The notes: a model not told the origin generated them from the letters alone. 5,613 bases of DNA from an uncultured Clostridia bacterium (GCA_937895775.1 CALBLD010000180.1:1-5613), one strand, 5' to 3'; positions 1-5,117 are shown, numbered from the stretch's first letter. Numbers and translations are program-made.

Positions 1-54
1 GAATTCCAGCCTTCCAAGCTGGCTGCGTGGGTTCGATTCCCATCACCCGCTCCA
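1..54 (+). tRNA. tRNA-Gly(TCC), 3' part
   Basis: This is the 3' two-thirds of a glycine tRNA; the acceptor 5' strand and most of the D arm lie before the window. Seen: the anticodon stem CCAGC (6-10) pairs with GCTGG (18-22) around the 7-nt loop CTTCCAA, giving anticodon TCC (13-15), which reads GGA and probably other GGN codons. The T loop TTCGATT (32-38) is closed by GTGGG/CCCAT (one G-U pair). The acceptor 3' strand is 44-50, the discriminator T51, and CCA is encoded at 52-54. Only 4 nt separate it from the next tRNA, so they are surely co-transcribed and processed from one precursor. Confidence 0.95.
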
Positions 55-58
55 TTAT

Positions 59-135
59 GCTTCCGTAGCTCAGTTGGATAGAGCACCTGCCTTCTAAGCA
101 GGTGGTCGTGGGTTCGAATCCCCCCGGGGGCGCCA
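59..135 (+). tRNA. tRNA-Arg(TCT)
   Basis: This is a complete arginine tRNA reading AGA/AGG. Seen: the acceptor 59-65 pairs with 125-131, with two adjacent T-G wobbles (61/129 and 62/128). The D stem is 68-71/81-84. The anticodon stem CCTGC/GCAGG (86-90/98-102) holds loop CTTCTAA with anticodon TCT at 93-95. The T loop TTCGAAT is 113-119, the discriminator G132, and CCA is encoded at 133-135. Odd point: the T stem GTGGG (108-112) against CCCCC (120-124) has a T-C mismatch at 109/123. A 32-nt spacer without clear structure follows before tRNA-His. Confidence 0.96.
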
Positions 136-167
136 TCGCTATCAGGCGTGATTTGCTTCCTATACAT

Positions 168-245
168 GGTGGGATTAGCTCAGCTGGTTAGAGCGCCAGG
201 TTGTGGCCCTGGAGGTCATGGGTTCGAACCCCACATCTCACCCCA
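168..245 (+). tRNA. tRNA-His(GTG)
   Basis: This is a complete histidine tRNA. Seen: the acceptor 169-175 pairs with 235-241 (one G-T wobble, 172/238). G168 lies opposite the discriminator C242, which is the G-1:C73 pair that identifies tRNA-His to HisRS. The D stem is 178-181/191-194. The anticodon stem CCAGG/CCTGG (196-200/208-212) holds loop TTGTGGC with anticodon GTG at 203-205. The T loop TTCGAAC is 223-229, and CCA is encoded at 243-245. The outermost T-stem pair (A218/C234) is mismatched. It is the last tRNA of the cluster. Confidence 0.96.
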
Positions 246-271
246 ACAGCAGATTGCGCTGTATAAATAGA

Positions 272-303
272 GCCTTCCCCGCAGGGAAGGCGATAATTTT
301 TTT
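272..303 (+). terminator. Intrinsic terminator of the tRNA operon
   Basis: A perfect 8-bp GC-rich stem, GCCTTCCC (272-279) with GGGAAGGC (284-291), is closed by the tetraloop CGCA and followed after GATAA by seven T (297-303). It lies 26 nt after the tRNA-His CCA, as expected for the end of the tRNA transcript. A short ACAGC/GCTGT inverted repeat (246-262) sits just before it. Confidence 0.85.
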
Positions 304-373
304 CAGCCGGGTACGGCTTTTACAACAGAAGCGGTACCGTATGCATCCGCGGACGGGTGCGGCGGTTTGACGG
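304..373 (+). other. Non-coding stretch with two small hairpins
   Basis: No credible gene is present here. Two hairpins can be drawn: AGCCG (305-309) with CGGCT (314-318), tetraloop GGTA, followed by a short T run (318-321); and GCATCCG (343-349) with CGGGTGC (354-360), tetraloop CGGA, one T-G pair. The palindrome CGGTACCG lies at 332-339. With the terminators on either side, four tetraloop hairpins fall within about 125 nt. Whether this is a processed small RNA, a leader or a decayed terminator series cannot be decided from sequence. I found no clear promoter that would transcribe it separately. Confidence 0.4.
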
Positions 374-401
374 CGGGAGTCCTTGCGGATTCCCGTTTTT
401 T
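374..401 (+). terminator. Second terminator-like hairpin, just before a promoter
   Basis: CGGGAGTCC (374-382) pairs with GGATTCCCG (387-395), nine pairs with one G-T, loop TTGC, followed by six T (396-401). It has the form of an intrinsic terminator. It probably catches read-through from the tRNA operon and insulates the radical SAM gene. Its loop and U-run overlap the -35 to -10 region of that gene's apparent promoter. Confidence 0.65.
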
Positions 402-409
402 GATATGAT
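401..409 (+). promoter_or_regulatory. Extended -10 promoter for the radical SAM gene
   Basis: TG at 401-402, one base, then TATGAT (404-409) form an extended -10 element. No good -35 stands at the usual distance; TTGCGG (383-388) is 15 bp upstream and imperfect. Transcription would start near 416, about 24 nt before the ATG at 440. A strong ribosome site GGAGG (428-432) ends 7 nt before that ATG. Confidence 0.5.
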
Positions 410-439
410 AACAGACTGTATTTTGCGGGAGGACGGGCT

Positions 440-1321
440 ATGTATTCCGATATGCTCAGACATTGCACCTTCTGCCCGAGAAGGTGCGGTGCCGACAGAA
501 CCGTGTCTGTCGGTATCTGCGGAGTCGGGGACAAAATAAAAATTGCACGTGCGGCACTTCATTTCTGGGAGGAGCCGTGCATATCGGGAACAAGGGGATC
601 GGGTACGATATTCTTTTCGGGATGTTCTCTCGGCTGTGTCTTTTGTCAGAACAAAAAAATAAGCACGGGGTGTTTCGGCACCGACATAACAGCCGATCGT
701 TTCAGAGAGATATGCTTTGAGCTTAAGGCGGCGGGAGCGCACAATATAAACCTCGTTACCGCCGATCACCAGCTTCCGCTGATACTGCCGATTCTGTCGG
801 ACATAAAGGACGAGCTTACTGTGCCGATTGTTTTCAATTGCTCCGGCTATGAAAGTCCCGAAATGCTTTCCGCGCTTGACGGTATCGTCGATGTGTATCT
901 GCCCGATTTCAAATTTTACGACGATACACTGTCCGAAAAATATGCGGACGCTCCCCGTTATCGTGAAGTTGCGGAGAAGGCGATTTCCGAAATGGCAAGG
1001 CAGACCGGGAAGCCGACATTTTCGGACGGAATTCTCGTAAAAGGAACACTTGTGAGGCATCTCGTCCTGCCGGGACACAGAAACGATTCGATAAAGGTGA
1101 TAAAAAGGCTTGCCGAAATGTTTGACAGCACCGAAATACTTGTTTCGCTGATGTCGCAGTATACCCCGACGGGTGGCGGCGGTCCGTCGAGAAGACTTAC
1201 GACATTTGAGTACGAATCGGTCGCCGCGGTGCTTGAAAAAGCGGGATTTTGCGGCTATTTTCAGGAAAAAAGCTCGGCAAAAGAAGAATATACGCCGCCT
1301 TTTGATCTTGAGGGGGTATAA
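440..1321 (+). CDS. Radical SAM protein, PflX-like (COG1313) family
   Basis: This 293-residue protein belongs to the radical SAM superfamily and resembles pyruvate formate-lyase-activating enzymes (PflX group, COG1313). Seen: the cluster motif CxxxCxxC as GCSLGCVFCQ with C62, C66 and C69, which should bind the [4Fe-4S] cluster that reductively cleaves S-adenosylmethionine. Preceding it is an N-terminal cysteine set (C9, C12, C16, C27) of the CxxCPRxCG...GxCG form typical of this family, perhaps a second metal site. Further family segments are INLVTADH (103-110), VYLPDFKFY, LVRHLVLPGH and SLMSQYTP. Length is normal. The start is fixed by GGAGG at 428-432. The gene stands alone between its own promoter and a strong terminator, so the context gives no substrate. 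The family's reaction is not established to my knowledge, and true pyruvate formate-lyase activation should not be assumed. Confidence 0.9.
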   Translation: MYSDMLRHCTFCPRRCGADRTVSVGICGVGDKIKIARAALHFWEEPCISGTRGSGTIFFSGCSLGCVFCQNKKISTGCFGTDITADRFREICFELKAAGAHNINLVTADHQLPLILPILSDIKDELTVPIVFNCSGYESPEMLSALDGIVDVYLPDFKFYDDTLSEKYADAPRYREVAEKAISEMARQTGKPTFSDGILVKGTLVRHLVLPGHRNDSIKVIKRLAEMFDSTEILVSLMSQYTPTGGGGPSRRLTTFEYESVAAVLEKAGFCGYFQEKSSAKEEYTPPFDLEGV

Positions 1322-1325
1322 TGAA

Positions 1326-1365
1326 AGCAATGGAGCAGCCGATACGGCTGTTTCATTGCTTTTTT
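1326..1365 (+). terminator. Strong intrinsic terminator after the radical SAM gene
   Basis: A long hairpin begins 4 nt after the stop codon. AGCAATG (1326-1332) pairs with CATTGCT (1354-1360). The stem continues through G-T, A-T and G-T pairs into CAGCCG (1336-1341)/CGGCTG (1345-1350), closed by loop ATA. A run of six T (1360-1365) follows. It isolates the radical SAM gene from the next operon. Confidence 0.9.
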
Positions 1366-1397
1366 GTAACAAAATAATAAATTCGGGTGAAATATAC

Positions 1398-1426
1398 TTG
1401 ATTTTGTACTTCATCTGTTATATAAT
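1398..1426 (+). promoter_or_regulatory. Sigma-A promoter of the dCMP deaminase operon
   Basis: The -35 TTGATT (1398-1403), a 17-bp spacer and a perfect -10 TATAAT (1421-1426) match the vegetative sigma consensus closely, in an A/T-rich region directly after a terminator. Transcription should start near 1433. That leaves almost no leader before the ATG at 1442 and supports the GTG start at 1469. Confidence 0.85.
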
Positions 1427-1455
1427 AAACGAAATATAAATATGTGTCGAAAAAC

Positions 1456-1460
1456 GGAGG
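1456..1460 (+). promoter_or_regulatory. Ribosome binding site that decides the GTG start
   Basis: GGAGG (in AACGGAGG) lies 8 nt upstream of the in-frame GTG at 1469. The alternative in-frame ATG at 1442 has no purine-rich site before it and would begin only about 9 nt after the predicted transcription start. Confidence 0.75.
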
Positions 1461-1468
1461 ATGTCATA

Positions 1469-1987
1469 GTGGTAACCGATGAAATGATACAGAACGTGCG
1501 TGAAAGACGAAGCAAGATAAACTATTATCTCGATATTGCCGAAACCGTGGCAAACAGATCGACCTGTCTGCGCAAAAAGTACGGGGCAATAATCGTAAAA
1601 GACGATGCGATCATTGCGACAGGCTACAACGGAGCTCCCCGCGGAAGAGAAAACTGCTGTGACATAGGCTTCTGCATGAGAGACAAGCTCGGTATACCGA
1701 GAGGCGAACGCTATGAAATGTGCAGATCGGTGCACGCCGAGGCGAATGCGATAATAAATGCGTCGCGCGACCGCATGATAGATTCAACCCTCTACATAAC
1801 CGGAATCGACAGCAAAACCGGGGAACTTGTTCCCGATGTGTGTTCGTGCATGATGTGCAAAAGAATGATAATCAATGCGGGAATAGCAACTGTGGTCTTC
1901 AGGGTATCGCGCGACGACTTCAATGTCGTCAGGGTATCCGAGTGGATAAAGAACGACGACAGTCTTACCGGCAGGTTCGGCTACTGA
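1469..1987 (+). CDS. dCMP deaminase family protein (ComEB-like)
   Basis: This is a zinc-dependent cytidine/deoxycytidylate deaminase-fold enzyme. Family role: cytosolic deamination of dCMP to dUMP, feeding thymidylate synthesis. From the GTG at 1469 it has 172 residues; a start at ATG 1442 would add nine. Seen (172-residue numbering): the catalytic HAEANAI motif with zinc ligand H89 and proton-shuttle E91; the second zinc half-motif SCMMCKRMIINAGI with C127 and C130; the substrate-side GYNGAPRG segment near 52-59; and extra cysteines (C33, C63, C64, C69, C85, C125) consistent with the second structural zinc site of dCMP deaminases. The proline of the usual PCxxC is serine here, which may be normal for this subfamily. 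It is the first gene after a strong promoter, with 30 nt to the next gene. Substrate (dCMP or another deoxycytidine compound) is inferred from family. Confidence 0.9.
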   Translation: MVTDEMIQNVRERRSKINYYLDIAETVANRSTCLRKKYGAIIVKDDAIIATGYNGAPRGRENCCDIGFCMRDKLGIPRGERYEMCRSVHAEANAIINASRDRMIDSTLYITGIDSKTGELVPDVCSCMMCKRMIINAGIATVVFRVSRDDFNVVRVSEWIKNDDSLTGRFGY

Positions 1988-2003
1988 TTATAAGCGGGGA
2001 AGG

Positions 2004-2009
2004 TATAAT
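2004..2009 (+). promoter_or_regulatory. Possible internal -10 element before the 254-residue gene
   Basis: A perfect TATAAT stands 8 nt before the ATG at 2018, but I see no convincing -35 at 16-18 bp upstream. If active it would give a nearly leaderless mRNA. The nearest purine-rich ribosome site, GGGGAAGG (1996-2003), ends 14 nt from the ATG, farther than usual. Both readings are weak. Confidence 0.25.
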
Positions 2010-2017
2010 ACTTCTGT

Positions 2018-2782
2018 ATGAAAAGCGCAAAAACAAAAAGCGGGAACAATAAAATAAATCCGGTTCCGTGGATCATCGTGATCGGCATAATAGTGCTGAT
2101 CGTCGGCGGCTGTCTGCTCTGGGTCTATGTTTTCAGGGATATGATAGCAAATTCGAAACAGCAGGTCTTTGTTTATAACCGGACCGACGGAAGCTATTCG
2201 GATGAAAAAAACGGCATATGCTATCTGCCCGCTCCGGCGTACTATCAGGCGTCTGCGGTAATATCAGACCCGGCATATGCAAGATCGGATAAAAACAAGC
2301 TGTTCCGTGTCGGCACGAGGGTGACCGATAAGGACGGAAATTCCAGAATGATTCTTTGCAGTGCGGGCGAGTGGCTTTCAACCGACAAAGATCACGGAAT
2401 GAGACTCTATTACAACAAAGAAAAGGTCACGCTTCCGACGGTAGAAAATTTTAACCCCGAGCTTGTATACTTCTGCACGACGTCGGGCGTTACGATAGGT
2501 CAGAGTTCGATGGAGGCGAAGCTGTTCTTCCCGGACGGCTTTCTCGATAACAGTGCGGAGAATCTGTTCGGTACGTCGGCACATACCGGTGCGGATCTTT
2601 TCAGAGAGATACGGGTCACATCCTCCGAATACACATGGATGCAGCTTGTGCTTTATCTTTACAGAAACGAAGAACTCGGCGAATATTATATATACATGCC
2701 GCAGAGAGAGCAGTTCGTGAAGGCGGATTCGCAGATGCTCGATGTCTTTTTCGGCAGCAGTGAAAAGGACGGTTCGGAATGA
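2018..2782 (+). CDS. Membrane-anchored protein of unknown function (254 aa)
   Basis: I do not recognise this family. Seen: a basic N-terminus (KSAKTKSGNNK), one hydrophobic segment at about 17-39, then roughly 210 soluble residues rich in Tyr, Asp and Ser, with C68, C114 and C153. This fits an N-in single-pass protein with an extracytoplasmic C-terminal domain. C32 in VGGC resembles a lipobox, but hydrophobic residues continue after it, so a transmembrane anchor is more likely. The start is the only in-frame candidate, since a stop codon lies 4 codons upstream. Its ribosome site is weakly placed. Its stop overlaps the rimI start as ATGA, so translation of the two is probably coupled. The overlap and matching codon use indicate a real gene rather than a chance frame. 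No function is proposed. Confidence 0.85.
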   Translation: MKSAKTKSGNNKINPVPWIIVIGIIVLIVGGCLLWVYVFRDMIANSKQQVFVYNRTDGSYSDEKNGICYLPAPAYYQASAVISDPAYARSDKNKLFRVGTRVTDKDGNSRMILCSAGEWLSTDKDHGMRLYYNKEKVTLPTVENFNPELVYFCTTSGVTIGQSSMEAKLFFPDGFLDNSAENLFGTSAHTGADLFREIRVTSSEYTWMQLVLYLYRNEELGEYYIYMPQREQFVKADSQMLDVFFGSSEKDGSE

Positions 2783-3222
2783 TAACCGTGCGTGAAGCGG
2801 TAAACGAAGATATCGGGGCGATTCTGAAAACCGAAACCGAGTCATTTTCCGACCCGTGGTCGGAAAGTGCGTTCGCTTTTGCGATAAACGACAGTTCGCT
2901 TACAACGGTTGTTGCGGTCGATTCCGATACCGATACTGTCGTAGGCTTTGCCGTCTGGTCGGTGATCGCACCAGAAAGCGAGCTTTGCGATATTGCGATC
3001 TCGCCGGAGTACAGACGCCGCGGTGCGGGAGAAGCATTGATGAAGAGCTATATCGATTCGGCTCTGGGGCAGGGAGTGACCGATTTTTTTCTTGAAGTGC
3101 GGCAGTCGAATCTGCCCGCCGCATCGTTGTATAAAAAGCATGGATTTACAGCCTGCGGCAGACGAAAAAAATATTACAGTCATCCGACCGAGGATGCGAT
3201 AATCATGACGAAAAAGGTTTGA
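2779..3222 (+). CDS. rimI: RimI-type ribosomal protein S18-alanine N-acetyltransferase
   Basis: This 147-residue GNAT-fold acetyltransferase is predicted to move acetyl from acetyl-CoA to the N-terminal alanine of ribosomal protein S18. Seen: the acetyl-CoA pyrophosphate loop R/QxxGxG/A as RRRGAG (79-84); LEVRQSN (105-111), whose E106 corresponds to the catalytic glutamate of RimI; LYKKHGF (117-123) with the proposed acid Y118; and the C-terminal YY...EDAIIM segment (132-143) typical of RimI. Length is normal. AAGGA at 2765-2769 is 9 nt before the ATG. The start overlaps the preceding gene by 4 nt, and 4 nt separate its stop from the next gene. RimI beside TsaD is a common arrangement in Firmicutes, which supports the assignment. 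A different N-acetyl target cannot be excluded. Confidence 0.9.
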   Translation: MITVREAVNEDIGAILKTETESFSDPWSESAFAFAINDSSLTTVVAVDSDTDTVVGFAVWSVIAPESELCDIAISPEYRRRGAGEALMKSYIDSALGQGVTDFFLEVRQSNLPAASLYKKHGFTACGRRKKYYSHPTEDAIIMTKKV

Positions 3223-3226
3223 ACGT

Positions 3227-3811
3227 ATGGAAGATAAGCTGAATGAAAATAAAACGGGCGGCGGGATGAAGGGATTTCCGCTTGCCTTTGTCGGCTCGCT
3301 TGCATTGATTGCGGTCGGCAATGTTGCGGGAATATTTTTCAGATTCGTGTTTTCGCTTTTCTTTGCGAGACTTTTTTCCGAACTTTCGGCAAATGCTCCC
3401 GCAGCTGCGAGGGTAGCGGAAAACATATCGTATCTGCTCTGCTTTGCACTCTGCCTTGCGGTGATTGCGGTTACCGTTTTCAGAAACGGATTTCTGAGAA
3501 ATCTGTATCTTTCCAAAGTCGATTTTGAAGATTACAGCTTCGGCTCTGACGCACGCGATCTGCTTGTTCACGAGCTTCCCGCACAGCTTCTTGCATCGGC
3601 GGTTTTCGCTCTGCCGATCCATGCCGTTGTGCTGATCTTCGGAGAGATAAACTATCTGCCGACATTGTTTATGCCGTTTTTCTGCCTTTATAAGGCGGTC
3701 GGAAATGCGTGGCTGTCCTACCCGCTTTCGATTGCGGCATGCACGCTCGTGATCTTTGTTTCGACCCTTTTTGCACACAGATATTTTCAGAAAAACCGTC
3801 TTCATAAGTGA
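3227..3811 (+). CDS. Multi-pass membrane protein of unknown function (194 aa)
   Basis: I do not recognise this family. Seen: a short hydrophilic N-terminus (1-16), a long hydrophobic stretch at about 17-50 that could be one or two helices, hydrophobic segments at about 67-85, 119-139, 143-158 and 163-184, and a basic C-terminus (HRYFQKNRLHK). The polar loop 87-117 (RNGFLRN...DFEDYSFGSDARD) carries most of the charge. Four to six membrane spans are plausible. AAAGG (3213-3217) lies 9 nt before the ATG, and the gene begins 4 nt after rimI, so it is part of the operon. It separates rimI from tsaD, which are often adjacent elsewhere. Its stop codon sits inside a hairpin (3794-3820). Nothing in it suggests a catalytic role. 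An ATG at codon 14 is possible but lacks a better ribosome site. Confidence 0.85.
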   Translation: MEDKLNENKTGGGMKGFPLAFVGSLALIAVGNVAGIFFRFVFSLFFARLFSELSANAPAAARVAENISYLLCFALCLAVIAVTVFRNGFLRNLYLSKVDFEDYSFGSDARDLLVHELPAQLLASAVFALPIHAVVLIFGEINYLPTLFMPFFCLYKAVGNAWLSYPLSIAACTLVIFVSTLFAHRYFQKNRLHK

Positions 3812-3820
3812 AGGGCGGTT
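3794..3820 (+). other. Hairpin over the stop codon before tsaD
   Basis: AACCGTC-TTCA (3794-3804) pairs with TGAA-G-GGCGGTT (3809-3820): 11 pairs, one bulged G and a T-G pair, loop TAAG. The TGA stop (3809-3811) is inside the 3' arm. No T run follows on the + strand, so it is not a terminator for this operon. It could affect mRNA stability or expression of tsaD. It could also be fortuitous. Confidence 0.4.
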
Positions 3821-3844
3821 CAATAGGTAGACTGAGGCTGTTTT

Positions 3845-4870
3845 ATGATAATACTTGCTTTTGAATCATCCTGTGACGAAACCTCTGTCGCAGTTGCCGA
3901 GCTTCTCGGCGACAGCGGCGAAAGCAGGAGAATACTGTCAAATAAAACCGCGACCCAGATCGCAACGCACGCCCTTTACGGCGGCGTGGTTCCCGAAATT
4001 GCGGGCAGAGCGCATACCGAGGCGATATCCGGACTTTGCTACGAGGCACTGTCGGCGGCGGGTATGACAATGAAGGATATCGATGCGGTGGCGGTTACCG
4101 CTACCCCCGGACTTGTCGGCGCACTGCTTGTAGGGGTCAATTTTGCAAAGGGACTTGCCCTGTCGTATAACAAGCCGCTTATCGCAGTGAATCATGTAAA
4201 AGGTCACGCTGCGGCGGCGTACTATGAAAACCCCGACCTTAAGGCTCCTTTTTTTGCATTGGTGGCGTCGGGCGGACATACCTCACTTACCTATGTGAAG
4301 ACCCCGACCGAGTTTGTACCGGTGGGAAGAACAAGGGATGACGCAGTGGGCGAGGCGTTTGACAAATCGGCGCGCAGACTGGGGCTTCCTTATCCCGGCG
4401 GTGCCGAAATGGACAGACTTGCATCGGCAGGCAATCCGGATGCGATCACGTTTCCGTCGGCTGCCTTGCGCGGAAGCTTTGATTTCAGTTTCAGCGGACT
4501 GAAAACGGCGGTTATGAATTATCTGAACGGATGCGCTCAGAAAGGTGAGCCTGTCTGCCGCGAGGATGTTGCCGCATCATTCACGAAAGCTGTCTGCGAT
4601 TCGGTTACGACCCAGCTTGAGGCGGCGTGGAAGAATTATCGCTTTGAACGGTTGGTTTTTGCCGGAGGTGTCGCCGCAAATTCTCATCTCAGACGAAGAA
4701 TCGGCGATTTTTGCCGCGAACACGGCGTGAAGCTGTATATGCCGTCGGTTCCGCTTTGCGGTGACAACGGTGCGATGATAGCCGCACAGGCTTTTTTCGA
4801 ATATCACGAAGGGCATCTTGCAAACAGCAGTCTGAATGCGAAGGCGACCGCCGGGAAGTCGGTTTTCTGA
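3845..4870 (+). CDS. tsaD: tRNA N6-threonylcarbamoyladenosine (t6A37) synthase subunit TsaD
   Basis: TsaD (Kae1/YgjD/Gcp family) transfers the threonylcarbamoyl group from TC-AMP to A37 of tRNAs that read ANN codons, in the cytosol, together with TsaB and TsaE. This 341-residue protein has the normal bacterial length. Seen: the ASKHA phosphate-binding start FESSCDETSVA (6-16); YGGVVPEIAGRAH (45-57); metal ligands H117 and H121 in NHVKGH; ASGGHT (141-146); DDAVGEAFDKSAR (165-177); YPGG (183-186); SFSGLKTA (215-222); AGGVAAN (273-279); and GDNGAMIA (306-313) with metal ligand D307. All key residues are intact. GAGG (3834-3837) is 7 nt before the ATG. It is the last gene of the apparent operon, 33 nt after the membrane protein. 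I see no clear terminator behind it. tsaB and tsaE are not in this window and must be encoded elsewhere. Confidence 0.97.
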   Translation: MIILAFESSCDETSVAVAELLGDSGESRRILSNKTATQIATHALYGGVVPEIAGRAHTEAISGLCYEALSAAGMTMKDIDAVAVTATPGLVGALLVGVNFAKGLALSYNKPLIAVNHVKGHAAAAYYENPDLKAPFFALVASGGHTSLTYVKTPTEFVPVGRTRDDAVGEAFDKSARRLGLPYPGGAEMDRLASAGNPDAITFPSAALRGSFDFSFSGLKTAVMNYLNGCAQKGEPVCREDVAASFTKAVCDSVTTQLEAAWKNYRFERLVFAGGVAANSHLRRRIGDFCREHGVKLYMPSVPLCGDNGAMIAAQAFFEYHEGHLANSSLNAKATAGKSVF

Positions 4871-4982
4871 TTCTGCGGATTGCACGAAAAAATCGTCATA
4901 TTGACATCCGAAAGTCCCCGGAAAACAGCCGCCGGAGCAACGTGTTTTTGGCACCGACGAAAAAATTGCGGACTTCGAACCA

Positions 4983-5117
4983 TGTGCAAAACTGTGGGAA
5001 ACTCTGTGGAAAGTGTGGAAAAACGCCATAAAACAGCTCTTTTCGACAAAGCTTTGGTGTCTGACGACCGTATATGAACGATTAAGACTGTGGAAAAGTC
5101 GATAAAGCTGTGGATTT
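4983..5117 (-). repeat. Cluster of DnaA-box-like 9-mers
   Basis: Read on the + strand, five 9-mers begin with TGTGG: TGTGGGAAA (4993), TGTGGAAAG (5005), TGTGGAAAA (5014), TGTGGAAAA (5089) and TGTGGATTT (5109). A weaker TGTGCAAAA stands at 4983. The reverse complement of the main form, TTTTCCACA, differs by one base from the consensus DnaA box TTATCCACA. All point the same way. The first four start 10, 12 and 9 bp apart, and the last two 20 bp apart, so they lie roughly on one face of the helix. I noticed no TGTGGA elsewhere in the window. DnaA binding is inferred. Confidence 0.6.

Noticed and set aside
304..401. T-box riboswitch, because GGTACCG (333-339) and a downstream terminator recall its antiterminator
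   Set aside because: The conserved T-box core is not matched well, there is no room after the tRNA operon terminator for a Stem I with specifier loop, and the downstream gene is not an amino-acid gene.
320..1414. Long minus-strand open frame opposite the radical SAM gene
   Set aside because: It is the antisense shadow of a clearly assigned gene, has no ribosome site, and runs through terminator and promoter sequences.
2102..2113. Lipoprotein signal peptide ending at C32 (VGGC) of the 254-residue protein
   Set aside because: Hydrophobic residues continue after the cysteine (LLWVYVF), which fits a transmembrane helix better. It remains a minor alternative.
3203..3823. Minus-strand frame opposite the 194-residue membrane protein
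   Set aside because: It is a Lys/Arg-rich low-complexity translation typical of an antisense shadow. The + strand frame has proper spacing, a ribosome site and hydrophobic periodicity.
4901..4906. Promoter from a perfect TTGACA
   Set aside because: No -10-like hexamer is found 16-18 bp downstream.
4880..5077. 65-codon frame with TTG start whose first residues (KIVILTSESPRK) faintly recall the Maf N-terminus
   Set aside because: It has no ribosome site, the resemblance ends after about 12 residues, and its C-terminal half is just the translation of the TGTGG repeats.
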